A stretch of 64,000 nt of DNA. It comes from Kuschelorhynchus macadamiae. Its lineage: Eukaryota; Arthropoda; Insecta; Coleoptera; Curculionidae. The stretch spans positions 62,001 to 126,000 of the forward strand of contig JAUTXW010002086.1 in NCBI GenBank assembly GCA_030620095.1, read 5' to 3'. Under the pieces are notes generated by a model. The model was not told the origin of the DNA. It saw only the letters and a program-made list of their open reading frames with translations, and did no database searches. Made by a program: the position numbers and the translations under genes. This document shows, piece by piece, positions 22,881 through 35,930 of the stretch. Numbering within the stretch: position 1 is the stretch's first letter; each line of letters opens with the position of its first letter.

Positions 22881-24960
22881 ATTTAAAAGTAGTTTTATTT
22901 CTAAAGTGTTTTTTAGATTTCTTATTGCAAAGTAGGCAGTATTTAACTTACTTGCTACATGGTTCATGTGGTTGCATCATGTTATGTGTGGATCTAGATG
23001 TAATCCTAGAAATTTAAAATTATCAATCCTATTTACATGTTTGCAGTTTAATAACAAATTTGGAACCCGAGGCATATCTTTTCTTATACAAAATGTCATA
23101 AAGCAGGTTTTGGATTCGTTGACAATAAGGCAATTTTTCTCACACCATAAAGCAATTTTTTTCAAAATTATATTGGCATTATTTTCCAATTTCTCGAAAT
23201 TATTATCAGAAATTGCTATAGTGCAGTCATCCGCATAGAGAATTATTCTATTTTTTGATAGTGACAGAGGCAAGAAATTTTCCAGATTATTTATAAAAAG
23301 CGTAAATAGTAGAGGTGAAATAATGCTTCCCTGAGGTACACTACAGTTTATATTATGTCCAATAGAGATAACATCCCAATCTTAACCTTTATCTTACATT
23401 CCTCCAAATAAGACACTAACCATTTGTTGATATCCCATTGCATATAATTTCTTCTGTAAAAAGGAGCTATTTATGCAGTCAAAAGCTCGAGTTAAGTCAA
23501 AGAAGATGGCAAGAACGTAGTTTGATGTGTCCAAGCCCTCATAAACAAAATGTAATAGAAGAAAGAAAAGAAAAGAAATATATTTATTGTACAACATATA
23601 TACAAAAAATATTTATATACTACATAACACAAAAGGCAAACATTCGCGTAAGCGTTCTTCCATGTTGCCTGCCACATAAAAAAAAATAAATGATTAATTG
23701 TAACAATTGTCTATTATAGTTTTTTTTAAAAGTCTTTTTGGTTCTATCTAAGTACATAAAATACACATCTGAATTCAACAATTCGACAGCCAGGAAGGCA
23801 AAACAATCTCTGTATTTAGCAGTAGAATGCAAAGGTATATCATATCTTACTATAGCTCTAAGATTTCTTTCATGCACTTCCTGTCTATTGACAATCAATT
23901 GCCAGAGGTAAGCTGGGCATTTCTTATGATAAAGCTTATACAAGAACAATGCAAAGTGCAGCCTAGCCCTGTGTATTGGATATAAGTTGGAGTAACATGA
24001 TCAAATTTATTGACACAGAACACAAACCGAATACACTAGTACATCACACACACACGTTGAAATTCAGAGGTTAAAAATCTATAATAAACTACATTACAAT
24101 AATCCAACTGGGGATAAATCAAAGACTCGATCAGCATTAATTTAATTCTTTCTGGTAAAATATATTTAAATAAGTATAAGTTTTTCAATTTTAGATAAAC
24201 AGATGTTAGTTTTCTAGTACAATGAGCCTCAAAATTCAAACTGCTATCAAATGTAGCACCCAGATTTCTCGCCTGGTCAACACGTGATATTTCTATATTG
24301 TTTACATGCATTGTAATACAATTATACATCTGAAATTTATTTATGTTGGCTTTTGATGCTATAACAAGGTAAATGCTCTTTTTTGCATTAAGTATAAGTC
24401 CATGGTTAGTTGACCATACGAACAGTCTGTTTAGGTCTTCATTTATTTCACTTACAGCTAAGCCAGAAGCTCAAAAGCAGCTGTAGAAGTGGAGCAATCT
24501 TTTCTAAAACCGTGTTGTTTGTTACTTATTAATTTTTCTGCATTTAAGAAGTTTTCTATCTTGCATAAAACTACTTTTTCAAAAAGTTTAGAAAACGTAG
24601 GCGGGCCTCTAATACATTGAGAGTTTTCGATTTTTTTCCCTGTCACCCTTTTTATAAAGTGGAATAACTTCCCCTACCTCAAGCTCAAGAGGGAATTTTT
24701 TGAGGGATAAATTAAAGATATAGCATAATGGGTGTTCAATATAATTCCATATTTTTTCTAATGCCATAACTGGGATGTCGTTTTTACCAGAGCAGGCCGT
24801 TTTGTTTTTTAACAGTTTTAAAGCTGAATGGAGATCGTGCACATTCAGTGGTGTTAAAAAAATTTTACCTGATATGAAATTCACTGGTTGTACTTCACTT
24901 CGTGTTTCATTCCATTTTGTGCAATTGTATTGTTTAGTATTTGTGAACATTACAGTTATT
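22881..24960 (-). pseudogene. LINE ORF2 fragment (family A, second copy), interrupted
   Basis: The same family as 9389-11450. Minus-strand pieces: RT front at 24466-24950 (V-I-P-L-Y-K-K-G-D, G-F-R-K-D-C-S-T-S-T), F-D-L-T-R-A-F-D at 23394-23555, and Y-A-D-D with the following C-K-N-C-L-I-V-N-E-S region at 22977-23273. Between 23556 and 24466 another LINE 3' end splits the reading frame. By comparison with 9729-9790 the break is right after TAATAG. Frameshifts and a missing 5' end make it dead. Confidence 0.82.
23556..24466 (-). pseudogene. LINE 3' end (family D) inserted into family A copy
   Basis: Minus-strand coding remnants at 24036-24329 (R-N-L-G-A-T-F-D-S-S-L, L-I-Y-P-Q-L-D-Y-C-N) and 23620-23949 (a C-terminal tail with R-N-L-R-A-I-V-R-Y-D-I-P) are the last third of an RT ORF. 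The A-rich end is at 23560-23590. The flanking family A sequence is continuous when this block is removed. Confidence 0.75.
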
Positions 24961-25360
24961 TATGAAATAAAAAAGTAAGTATGTGTACTTTATTAATATA
25001 TGCACCTATTTAGACAAAATTAGCTCTAGTCTAAAGTAAGGCTTGATGTTTTGGGGCAATTTCTGTGAAATTCAAAGAATATTAGTATTGCAAAAAAGAT
25101 GACTGTGCAGTATTTTTGGAATGAAACAATAAGATTGTTGCGAACCAGTTTTTATTCAAAACAATATTTTAACTGTAATAAGTATGTAAATATTGTTTGT
25201 AAACTCAAAGACTGAGCATCTATATCCTACTAGAAACATATCAGACTTGGCTTGTGATAGATATAATTTTTCATACCAGCAAATGTTAAATTTTCAATGA
25301 GAAAGATATATAATTTGATTGTTGAAGCTGTTCTTGTTCTTCCAATTCAAAGATTTAATT
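24961..25360. other. AT-rich spacer
   Basis: No gene or named repeat is seen. It precedes the direct duplication at the 5' side of the next LINE. Confidence 0.4.
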
Positions 25361-25570
25361 CAGTTTTAAAAATGTTCCTATATAAATGAATGAATGTGTT
25401 ACATATAAATATACGTAGTATAAAAAAACTTCGATCAGTTTTTAGTATTTATTCAGCAATTTGATTTATTCAGTTTTAAAAATTTCCTATATAAATGAAT
25501 GAATGTGTTACATGTAAATATATACGTAGTATAAAGAAAAACTTCGATCAGTTTTTAGTATTTTTTGAAC
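25361..25570 (+). repeat. 110-bp direct duplication at LINE 5' side
   Basis: The sequence from CAGTTTTAAAAATG at 25361 is repeated from 25471, with small indels, through ACTTCGATCAGTTTTTAGTATTT. The second copy runs into the endonuclease frame of the following LINE, so the unit is probably the LINE 5' UTR/start region in tandem. Confidence 0.75.
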
Positions 25571-28568
25571 AATTTGGTTTGCATTCTTGTGATATTGTTA
25601 TTTTTAGTGAATGTTTCGAATTGAATGAAACTTTATTTCTAATGTCTGGATATAATACCTACTATAACGGTGGTAACTACAACCGAAAAGATGGTATTAT
25701 AACATTTGTCAATTCACAGCCTGATGTGGCAGTGAGGCGTGTCAGGTTTAATATTTCCAAAGCAACAATTACTAGACTTAATATCAAAGTTGAAAATACT
25801 TCTGTTGGTGTAACCGTTGTTTATAAACTCCCTCCAATACCTGAAATGCTTTTTTTTTAGGAACTAAAATCATATTTTGATAATAATCTTACTGGTAGTA
25901 TAAAAATTTTTACGGGAGATCTCAATATTGATATTATAAATAGGGAATGTTAATGACTACCTTTCTTTGCTTGGATGGATGGGTTCTTACCCTATATCAT
26001 TTCACCCACTCTAATAATGCATAATACTGCAACTTGCTTAGACCATATTTTTGTTAGACAAAAGCTAAGAAACCAGGGACTAAATATTAAATCATTTAGA
26101 CTGGACAGTGATCTTACTGATCACTTGCCAGTATTTTTAAACATAACCAACAAGAAAGAAAGTGTAACTACAAATATGCATAGAGATATCAACCCTGATA
26201 CTTATACTTATCTAGATAATTACTTATTTAAACAAATTCTTAACCTAAATAGTTCTGAGGAAGCAATGAATATGTTTGTTAATACATTTATTAATATAAA
26301 AAAGGAATGTACAATAAAACCTAATATCAATCGCAAAAAAAATAAGAAACTAAAGGAATGGATAACAGAGGGTCTAATTACCTCTATCAAAAATAAAGAT
26401 AAACTAAAGAAACAACTCTTAAAAAATCCATCAATACCCTTAGAAATACAATACAAAACATATCAAAATAAACTTAATAAATTAATAAAAACTCAAAAAT
26501 TTAAATTTTATAAAGAACAAATAGAAAAAATCACAATAATATTAAAAAAACTTATATATTAATAAATGATGCTACAAATATTCATAACAAAAAAACACTC
26601 GTTTTGCTGTTGTAGCAGACACTAAGACTCAAAATAATCTTGAGATGGCCAATTACTGCAACAATTACTTTACAAATATAGATATAAAAATGGCACAACA
26701 GATACAAAGACCCAAACATCCTTTTAAAACAAAAACTAGTAATATGGCATCCATGTATCTAAGACCTGTATCGGAAATTGAGGTAATAAATCAAATTGCT
26801 GCTCTGAAAAACGATAGTGCCCTCGGTAAAGATGGATTAACGTCAAAACTTATAAAAATGGTTCATTTGGAAATAATAAAGCCTTTAACACATATCATAA
26901 ATTTAACTTTCAAAACAGGAATAGTACCAAAACAATTTAAGGAATCAATAATTACTCCCATATATAAAGCAGGCTCTAAAAGCAATATAGAAAACTATCG
27001 ACCAATAAACCTTTTAAATAATTTTTCAAAAATTTTTGAGAAGTTCCTTCAATATCCTTTAATATTTTGTCAGTTTGGTTTTACAGAAGGCCTAAGTACA
27101 TCAGACGCCATGTATTGCCTCACATCAGACGTTGTAAATAGCCTGAATACCAGTAAAAAAAGCTTGGCTATTTTTCTTAACTTCTCAAAGGTGTTTGACA
27201 CTGTTCCTCGTGACCAACTGATTGATATCCTTATGCAGTATGGGATACGGGGCGCAGTGTTGGAAGTCTTTGCCAGCTACCTGTCAGAACGATATCAACA
27301 TGTTAAAATAAATAATACTATTAGTGATCCATTAAAAATTAAAATAGGTGTTCCTCAGGGTACTATTCTAGGTCCTATACTTTTTATAACATATTTAAAT
27401 TCGCTTTTAAACTTAAAAATAATAAAAAAATTAATATCATATGCAGATGACACACCATTAATATTCTCAGGCGATACTTGGGAACAAACAAGACTAAAGG
27501 CAGTAAACAGTTTTATTATAGTTAAAAACTGGCTTGACTCCCATAAACTCTCACTTAATGTCACCAAAACAAATTATATAGCTTTCTCAATAACAAATGC
27601 TAATGGACCTCCCTTTGATAGTATTGTTATCAACGACCCATATACTGAAATTAAAACAGTTAAGAACATAAAATATTTAGGAATAATAATCGATCAACAC
27701 ATGAAAAGGACAGACCACATTATACACTTAACAAACAGACTGCGCAATCTTATATACAAATTTTATATGTTGAGAGAGTTTTTGAGTAAAAAAATTGATA
27801 AAATTGATCTATAAATCTTTAGTAGAAACTACTTAGGTATGGACTAATAATATGGGGAGGAGCATGCAAAAGTAATCTTCGCTCACTGCAACTTATTCAA
27901 AACTATATCCTAAAAATAAATTTCAATAAAAATAGGCTCTACCCAACAAAGCTCTTATATAGCGAAGATATTAGTAGTATAAATTTATTGTACATGCATT
28001 CTCTATGCTCTCTCACAAGACAAAATAAAAATAATTATCTGACCTTACCATTGAATTATCGAGATATAAATTTACGATTTTTATATTATCTGGCCATAAA
28101 ATTTTACAACATGCTGCCTAATGAAATAAGAGAACATATAAATATAAAAATATTTAACAAAAAAAGTAAAACATACATATATAACAACCTGGACACATTT
28201 TGTGCTGTTTTAAATTAAAAGAGGAGGTGCTAATTATAATTACTTTTTAACTTAACAATAAAATAATTATTGATTGATACAGGTTTGTGGTTACCCCTGT
28301 GCCATCCCCATCCATATTTATACTAACTCATTACATTGCTACTATGTATACTTAGTTTCATTTGAGTTTTCATTATAATAAGAAATAGACTTATATTGTA
28401 ATAGCATAATGTAAAATATCAACAAAGAAGAGACAGTGCATGAGTACATACAGATGCTCTTACATTTAGGTACTCCTTAAAATTGTTTAATAATGAAACC
28501 AATATAATCAACTGGATCAATCATATATTTTAGAAATTGTATAAAATTGAGTAAATAAATAAATAAAT
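25495..28568 (+). pseudogene. Near full-length LINE ORF2 (family E), several frameshifts
   Basis: On the plus strand: endonuclease N-terminal half (25495-25860: I-V-I-F-S-E-C-F, G-Y-N-T-Y-Y), endonuclease C-terminal part (25975-26562: D-H-I-F-V-R, S-D-L-T-D-H-L-P-V-F), RT (26645-27814: I-T-P-I-Y-K-A-G-S, N-Y-R-P-I-N-L-L, G-V-P-Q-G-T-I-L-G-P, S-Y-A-D-D) and a C-terminal tail (27988-28218). It ends in (AAAT)n at 28551-28568. Frames break near 25920, 26563 and 27815. The RT catalytic box itself is intact. Jockey/CR1-like. No ORF1 was found upstream. Confidence 0.85.
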
Positions 28569-29678
28569 ACCTAATTAGTGTGGAAAGTGATCAGTATCAC
28601 ATTCCACACAAGTTAGGTACATAATTTTGCCTAAATTTTTTTAAATGGATTTTATTCATTACACAATTTTGTACCTGTGATAAAAGTGATATGTTAGAGT
28701 AAGTTTAAGTCATTTATCAGGTATAGGTATTTTCTTTTTGTTGTTAACTACAGTTATGAACAAATAAATAAAACATCTATCTATCTATAGAATATGTAAC
28801 TATTTTAAAATTTGTGTTAATGCTATAGATACTGACACATAAGTATAAAGTTATTCACACTGTTAGTAAAGACTTCTACCAAGTTTTGGATAAATGACAA
28901 ATTTCATCACTACATTGTAGCACCCTTCAATGTCAAGTTAGCTTCAGATTTCTATACAGGTCACATAGTTTCAAATGAGCTAGGGAGTAACGTGACAAGA
29001 ATTTATAGAACACTTAATCTTAATTAAGGATATTTAAATGCATCCAGGGTGGATTTGACCCCAAAATAGAGCTGCCACATTTTAGAAACTATTGTCTGGA
29101 TGGGTGTCAACTCTAGTAAAACAGAATAAAGAATAAATAAATAAATGCAAGTAATGAAATCAAGAAACATTACAATGAGACATAACATTTGTACACATAT
29201 AATAACACAAGAAATTTGAACAGTAATAAACTTAATAAAGATGAAACTAAAATAGGTTAAAATTGAATTGGATCTGAGGATGCCACAACTATTTTTTTAA
29301 AAGTACTAAATGTTTAATAAACTGAATTTTAGTCCACACACACTCACCAGTAATATCAAACCATGAGCAAGCCCTGAAGGGTAAACCATAGGTGGAAATA
29401 TGGTGTACAAATGGGTGTAGCTCTAAAGGAGAAAGTGAAATTTCCATGTAGAAAATTAGAATTATGGTGTCGGTACACATTTTCAGTTGTGGTTTATCCA
29501 TCGACAGACTTTATACACTGGTGCTTTTTTTGAAATGTTGGTAGTTTTTGTTCCAAGGTAAAATTGATGACGTCAACGAGCATTTATAGGTGGTACAAAA
29601 ATATTTGTTTCACTTTGTAATTCTAAAGAATGAAAATTGCATAATTTGTAAATAAATATCTGACTAGCAGAAATTGTT
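28569..29678. other. Spacer with a strong hairpin and small A-rich tails
   Basis: Positions 28569-28618 form an inverted repeat (GTGTGGAA...TTCCACAC, extended by CCTAA/TTAGG and GTGAT/ATCAC). An (ATCT)n tract lies at 28777-28790 and an (AAAT)n tail at 29132-29145. The 70-codon minus frame at 29289-29501 has no recognised homology, so I do not call it. Confidence 0.45.
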
Positions 29679-29956
29679 CAGGATGTCCCATTTTTGTATT
29701 ATATTTTTTTATGCTTAAAGACAGAGAGATGAGATGTGGTTTTGGCATCACGTTACTTCTTTCTTATGAAAACAAAGATATGACAAACATATTAATTCTA
29801 GTCCCCTTGGTTTCTAAGATGCAGGTTGATTTGAAAATTTGCTGTTTTTTATAGATTTGTTTAGTAGAATCCAGTGATGTATTTGGATTTTTTCTGGAAG
29901 ATTTAATTTTTTTAGCTAATAATATAACTTGCATTTTTTGAATAAGACACCCTGTA
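29679..29956. mobile_element. Non-autonomous DNA element, same family as 11710-12051
   Basis: Starts TCAGGATGTCCCATT and ends AAGACACCCTGTA. It shares the AATCCAGTG segment near 29870 with 11965. No coding capacity. The left terminus is diverged (AGGATGTCC for AGGGTGTCC). Confidence 0.55.
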
Positions 29957-30129
29957 TATATTTTTTAGTTTACTATGAGCATTCACAAAATATAATACAA
30001 TGTATATTTATTTTTTTAAATTACACTGCAAAATGTGTTTTTTTATTTTTTGATAAAAATATCTCTTTTTTTTTACTGCTTTTATAACTGTTTACAATTA
30101 AGTCACTTTCATGAGTGCGGAAAACATTA

Positions 30130-31955
30130 TAACATAAAATTACTAACAATGGATGAACGTATTTTACAAATTATACAAAAAATCCAAACTGCAGATTTAT
30201 TATGACAGATATTCAGAAGTGCGAAAGGAGACTAAGTACCTTATAGGTTTGTGCTATCTTATTTTCATCTCCAATACAGAATATATGATTCCTTCTAATG
30301 TTTGGTCTTTTGTCAACTCTATGAGGAAAAGCCAAGGAATCCCTAAAAGCATGGAATATAATAATGATGTAAAGGAATCCCCAGAATCCATAGTAGGAGC
30401 TTTTGCCCACCACTTTGAATCATGCTACACACAAATAAATAATGTTCTTACTTTTCACAACTTGACAGAAGAAGAAATTTTGAGGAAAATTGACTCGTTG
30501 ATAAGAACAACAAACCTCTATGCATGGTTTTTCATAGATCTTTTAATAAAGCTCAATTTCCAACATTTTGGACGGAGTCTACTGTTTACCCAATTTTTAA
30601 ATCTGGTTCAAGGACAGATATCAAGAATTACAGAGGTATTTCCCTACTGTCTGTGTTTCCTAAAATATTTGAAGCTGTATTGACAGATGAAATTTTTGAG
30701 TCCTATAAACATCATTTGACTCCAGAACAGCACAGGTTTTTTAAAGGATGATCAACGGCTACAAATTTAGCTGTATATCAGAACTATCGAGGAAGGATGT
30801 CAAATTGTGTGTCATCACTTATTTCTACGGAAATTAAGAACTTATGGAATGGGTGTAACATTGAGACAAATTAATGTTAAATCTGGAATACTACAAGGTT
30901 CTCACTTAGGACCAATATTGGTTTTGCTTTTTGTCAACGATGTCGTCAGGATTTTTTAAAAATGTAAATGTCTTTTGTATGCATATGACCTCAAGTTCTT
31001 TTGCGTTGTTAACTTCAAATAAGACTGTGAGATTGTTCAATATGAATTAAATGAGCTAGTCTGTTGGTGCAAAAATAACCACCTCAATTTCAATGCAGGC
31101 AAATGTAAAGTAATAAGCTTCTACTGTTGAAAGACACCTTTAATGTACAATTATATTTTGGAAGGACAGTTTAAACAGCGAGTTGAGAAGATTAATCACT
31201 TAGGTATAACCTTGAACTGAGAAGTGACATTTAATGAACATATTATCAATGTTAATACCTTGAAGGGCTACCTAATGTTGGGTTTTCTTGGCAGAATGTA
31301 CAACCATATGGATGATATTGGTACTATAGAATGCTTGTAGAATTAGCTTGTTAGAAGTATTTTGGAATACAACAGTATAATTTGGTCCCTATCCTAAATC
31401 TGAATCCTAAAAACAAAAACGACTCGAAGCAGTGCAAAATGGGTTTGCTAAATTTTTATTATTCAAACACAGATTTTATTACAAAGACATATATACAACT
31501 ATATAGCACTAGGATTCAGTTGGTTGGACTGGCTGGCTAAAAAAAACGTTGAGAGAATGCCATGGTTTTCTTTCCCCACAAAGTTGTCACTGGTAATATT
31601 AATAGTGCAGAGTTGCTTTCTAACATTAATTTCCAAATCTCCCAGAGACAAACAAGAAAAAGGCACTTATTCCAGGAAACACCCCACAGAACTAACTGTG
31701 GCTTTCAAAGTTTTATTGGACGATTAATGAAAAATAACAACAATAATTTTTGTAATCGTGAAATTATTCATAATTCTCTACAATTATTTAAAAGCTATGT
31801 ATTAGTTTTTTAGATTTTAAATTGTAAATGGGTGATTACTTATTGATAGATCCTATTTTTAGTTTTACTGTAGCCTTTAGGAAATAATTTGTACCATTTG
31901 GAGAGAGATCTCTGTAGAGTTCCGAATCATAAACAAATGAAAATAAATAAATTTA
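30130..31955 (+). pseudogene. Degraded LINE ORF2 (family F)
   Basis: Plus-strand pieces: pre-RT linker (30153-30520), then F-W-T-E-S-T-V-Y-P-I-F-K-S-G-S, N-Y-R-G-I-S-L-L (30524-30751), L-Q-G-S-H-L-G-P-I-L near 30900 and L-Y-A-Y-D at the catalytic box (Y-A-D-D with the first Asp lost) near 30975. C-terminal remnants run to 31813. It ends with AATAAATAAATTTATT at about 31945. Many stops and frameshifts; clearly inactive. Confidence 0.78.
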
Positions 31956-32957
31956 TTGTTAAGGTAACATATATTTTATACATATTTATTTTAATAACTT
32001 GTAAAACAAAGTATACAAATACTCTTCAAAATTCTGACCTTTATGCCTTATATATTTAACAGAGGTTTCGTATTCTTTCTGTTAAAGTGGAAAATAGAAA
32101 GTTTTCCATTTGATATACTGATGTTTGTACAGCTTTAAACAGTAATTATGTTTAAAACAAGCAATAGTGTTTTAATAGTATTTAATTAGCAAATGGCAAT
32201 AAACAAAAACACAGTCTTGCCATAAGTAATAATATCCTTTATACAATGATAATATTAATAATTTTGAATCCATTTTTTTTATCATAAAAAGTGGATAATG
32301 TATAGGGGGATATTATTATAGAAACGTAGTATCTTAATTAATAATTAGGTGTCAAAACTTTGAGTTTAAAAGTTTTGTTCATGTTAGAGTGCCCAAAATT
32401 GTGGAATTTTGACATAGTTGCTGCCAAAAGTGTGTGTGGAACTGTTAAAAAAGTGCCAGCGGTTAAGTTTGAGCATTGGTAAGTATCCCTAATGATGTAT
32501 TTAGGTATGTGTTTTTTTCCGATCAAGGATGGCAGCGTTGTAAGAGTGGAATTTGAATAAAGAATTTTTAGGATAAAATTTTTAAAATTGATTGAATTAT
32601 AGTGATGTAGTTTTTTTCTGGTTTTGGAGAGTGGTAAGAAGGGTTTTAATGTACTATTAAGTGAACTTTTTGTAGCAAAGGGATTTTATTAGGGACAAAA
32701 ATTGGATGTGGGTTATTGTTGCTAAGGACAATGCAATATCGTAAGTGACTTTTTAGACTGGTAATCTGAAAGATTTCAATTTGCATTAAAAATTTAAAAA
32801 CTTGCAGAAAAAGTTTAGATTAATTAAATTAGTTTAATTCGTCTTTATAAAAAATTAAGTTTTGGAAGACTTTTTTAACCTCTAAATAACCCATTAAACT
32901 GTATTTAACAAAAATATTTTCCATGTTAAATAAATGTATAATATACAATATGTCCAA
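31956..32957. other. AT-rich spacer, no gene seen
   Basis: Nothing recognisable on either strand. The 62-codon minus frame at 32338-32526 is not supported. Confidence 0.4.
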
Positions 32958-33180
32958 AAAATTATGCAACAATAGGGAAACTTTTTTATTATTCATTTCC
33001 CAGGAAATTTTAATGTTGATAAAAGCTGGTGCTTCAAGAAAAAATAGTGTTCATAATATTAAACTTTAGGTCAGGTATACAGAGTGTTCAAAAGATATGA
33101 AAAAGTTGGTTTCGAAAACTAAAAATATCAAAAAATAAAATTTTTGTGACGGCAGTTTTAAAGTTCACAAAAATCGTAAA

Positions 33181-33828
33181 TAAAATCAATCAATCAATCA
33201 AATATTTATTAGTGACATTTTACAATTATTTTGAACTTACACACGTCAATAATTAAATAATAACAATTACAAAAAAATCTTCATTCAATTACAAAATTAC
33301 ACAGAATCGACGTGAACAAGAACAGACAGAAAACATCACAAAACCAATCTGCTTAACTGCCTTTTTAGCTGCAAAGTGCTGAGCCTAAAAATGTCATACT
33401 CTAGGAAGTGACAATTGTAGTTGCATACTAGCCAGTCAACAAATGTGCTAAGCCCATAATTTGTATGGTGGTATTTTTCTAAAAATAGTTGAGATTGTCT
33501 CGTTCTCCTAATAAACCAACCAAAAATGAGACTGACTTCAGCAATATTTCACAGTCAATCCCTCCTTTGAGCAATTTGTGTAGAAAAATTAGAGGTGTCT
33601 TCTTTATTTGAAACTCTAGGGTTTGCAGGCCACAAAGAAGAGCTCTTGTATTATATGTCAGACCTTGATATGGCAAATTAAATTTATATAAGAGGTATTT
33701 TGCAAATATATTTTGTACTTTTTCGATTCTGTCAATGTGACTCTGATATCTCCATATTGCAGAACAGTATTCCAAAATATTCCTAACAACTTCAAGATGT
33801 ACATCATCTATGAGGTAAGTGAAGTGTC
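33181..33828 (-). pseudogene. LINE (family G) 3' segment
   Basis: The 3' tail is the plus-strand (AATC)n tract at 33181-33200. Minus-strand codons at 33479-33775 encode an RT C-terminal tail (L-E-Y-C-S-A-I-W-type motif seen as M-E-Y-C-S-A-I-W, then Q-N-I-F-A-K-Y-L). The frame is cut at about 33828 by the family H insertion and appears to resume at 35931. Confidence 0.72.
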
Positions 33829-35930
33829 AAGTCAAAGTCAAACATGCTTTATTATCAAAAGATGTAGATCTCATTGACAAAGTAAAAAAACTGTATAGAA
33901 AAATTAAATTAAAACTACTTATTGTCTAATTGAGAATAAAAAACACACATACAAAAAAAAATAATTAAAAAAAATGGTAACTATAAATATACATAAAACA
34001 AGATGCTAATTATTATATATAAAAATTAATATATACATACATACACACCAATTACTGTTATAAAATCAAAAGGCAACACATTCAGACCATAAAAGGGAGA
34101 TACAGTCTTAGTCAAAAATAAAGACAAACAAATTGAAACTGATCCTCAAAATATTATTTGACACTATAATATGCCAGTTGAGATAGAAATTTATTTGTTT
34201 CATTTTTGAATTTTGTAAAGCTTTGTATATTTTTGATATTAATAGGCAGATGATTGAACAACTTTTTCCCATTGTATATAAAACTATTTTTTATTTTAGT
34301 ATTTGTTGGGATTGGTAAAGGAATATTTTGAGCCTGTCTAGTGCAATATATTCCCTCAGTAGCTAAATACTTATACTTCTTAAAAACTAGATGAACACAC
34401 TCAGCAATATTCAAACTAGGAAGGGTCATTATTTTCGCATTTATAAAATAAGGCTTATAAGAGTCTCCTCTTCGTAGCCATACATAAATCGTAAAGCTCT
34501 TTATTGCAACATAAACAAAGAGTTAAACAAGTATGCACTGCAATCACCCCAGAAGCAAATTCCATACCTCAAATGAGATTCATATAGTATAGATATAGAG
34601 CATAGTATGCCATTCTTATAGCATAAGATTCTAGTTCATTAACTATCGTTCTTAATGCATAACAGCTGGAAGATAGTTTTTTTTTAAAAGTGCTTCAACA
34701 TGAATATTAAAATTAAGTGTCTTATCTATATAAAGCCCCAAGAACTTTACATTATCTGTGATGTTGATAGCTATTGAGTCTAAATCTATCTTGTCAATAG
34801 TGCATCTAAAGGTTAACACGTTTGTTTTGGCCACATTGAAAGTCAACAAATTACTGTCAATTCAGATTTTGACCCTCTTCAAGTTTTCAGATATCACTCC
34901 ATCTAGCCCATCTGAGCCAGACGTGTGTCACAAAATAGAAGCGTCATCTGCAAAAAGAGTGAACTCGCCTTCAATATCAAGTGCAGCCAAATCGTTAATA
35001 TAAATTAAAAATAAAAGTGGTCTCAGGACAGATCCTTGTGGAACATCACATTTCACTGTGACATCAGACAATGGTCCATTTATATAAACGCTGTGTGACC
35101 TCTGTGAGAGGTAGGACTTAAACCAATTCAGGGACACATCCCTGAATCCATAAACTTCCAGTATTTCGTGACTGACACAATCAAATGCTTTAATCAAGTC
35201 ACAAAACACCGCCGCAGCGAGATCTCCTTCATTTAGACTAACATATAAGCGGTCCAGAAAGGTAAAAATGGCATCATTTGTTCCCTTCTCGCTCTGAAAT
35301 CCAAACTGGCTTATACTTAGAACATTAAATTTTGTTAAAAAATACATAAGTCTGGCAAAAGGGATATAGGTCTGAAATTAGATGGAGACAGATCTTTGTC
35401 ACCTTTATGCAAGAGTATAATTTTAGCCTTTCTTAGAAGTTCTGGAAATTGACCATTAGCACAAGAATGGTTAATTGCGTCAGCTAATGACAACAATACA
35501 AAGTGATTCAACTCAGAAAATACCCTGACTGACATGTCATGCCACCTGAAGCATTATTGTTTTTGATGTTGTGAATCACAGACCTTACCTCGAAGATATC
35601 AGAGGGGTACAGAAAGGATGTTTCGGGGACATATTTATTGGTTAAATATTGTAATGGGTCATTTTGGTCTTTATCTTAACGGAAAGATTATGACCCACAG
35701 AACAGTAGAATTTGTTAAACTCATCAGATGGCCATGTTGCAAAAGTCTGTTTACTAACACCATTCTGCCTCAAATCATTAATAACAGACCAAGTTTCTTT
35801 AGAAATATTTGACGACTTTTTTACTATGTCACTGTAGTAGATTTTTTTAGCGAACTTCACCACTCTTCTGTAAATTGCTCTGTATTTAGAATAATAAGAC
35901 ATGAAGAACAAACTATCGTTCTTTTATGGA
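33829..35930 (-). pseudogene. LINE (family H) inserted in family G
   Basis: The 3' end on the minus strand reads AATAAAGCATGTTTGACTTT then GACTTG, the same tail signature as the LINEs ending at 37165 and 42175. Coding pieces: C-terminal I-P-L-P-I-P and K-L-F-N-H-L-P (34154-34429), L-F-A-D-D catalytic box with V-P-Q-G-S-V-L-R-P (34928-35347), N-F-R-P-I-S-L-L (35335-35535) and a pre-RT segment (35642-35911). The G of the usual L-G-P is R, and frames are broken. No endonuclease part. Confidence 0.8.

Noticed and set aside
29289..29501. 70-codon minus-strand ORF
   Set aside because: No recognisable domain, unremarkable composition, no nearby TIR or splice pattern.
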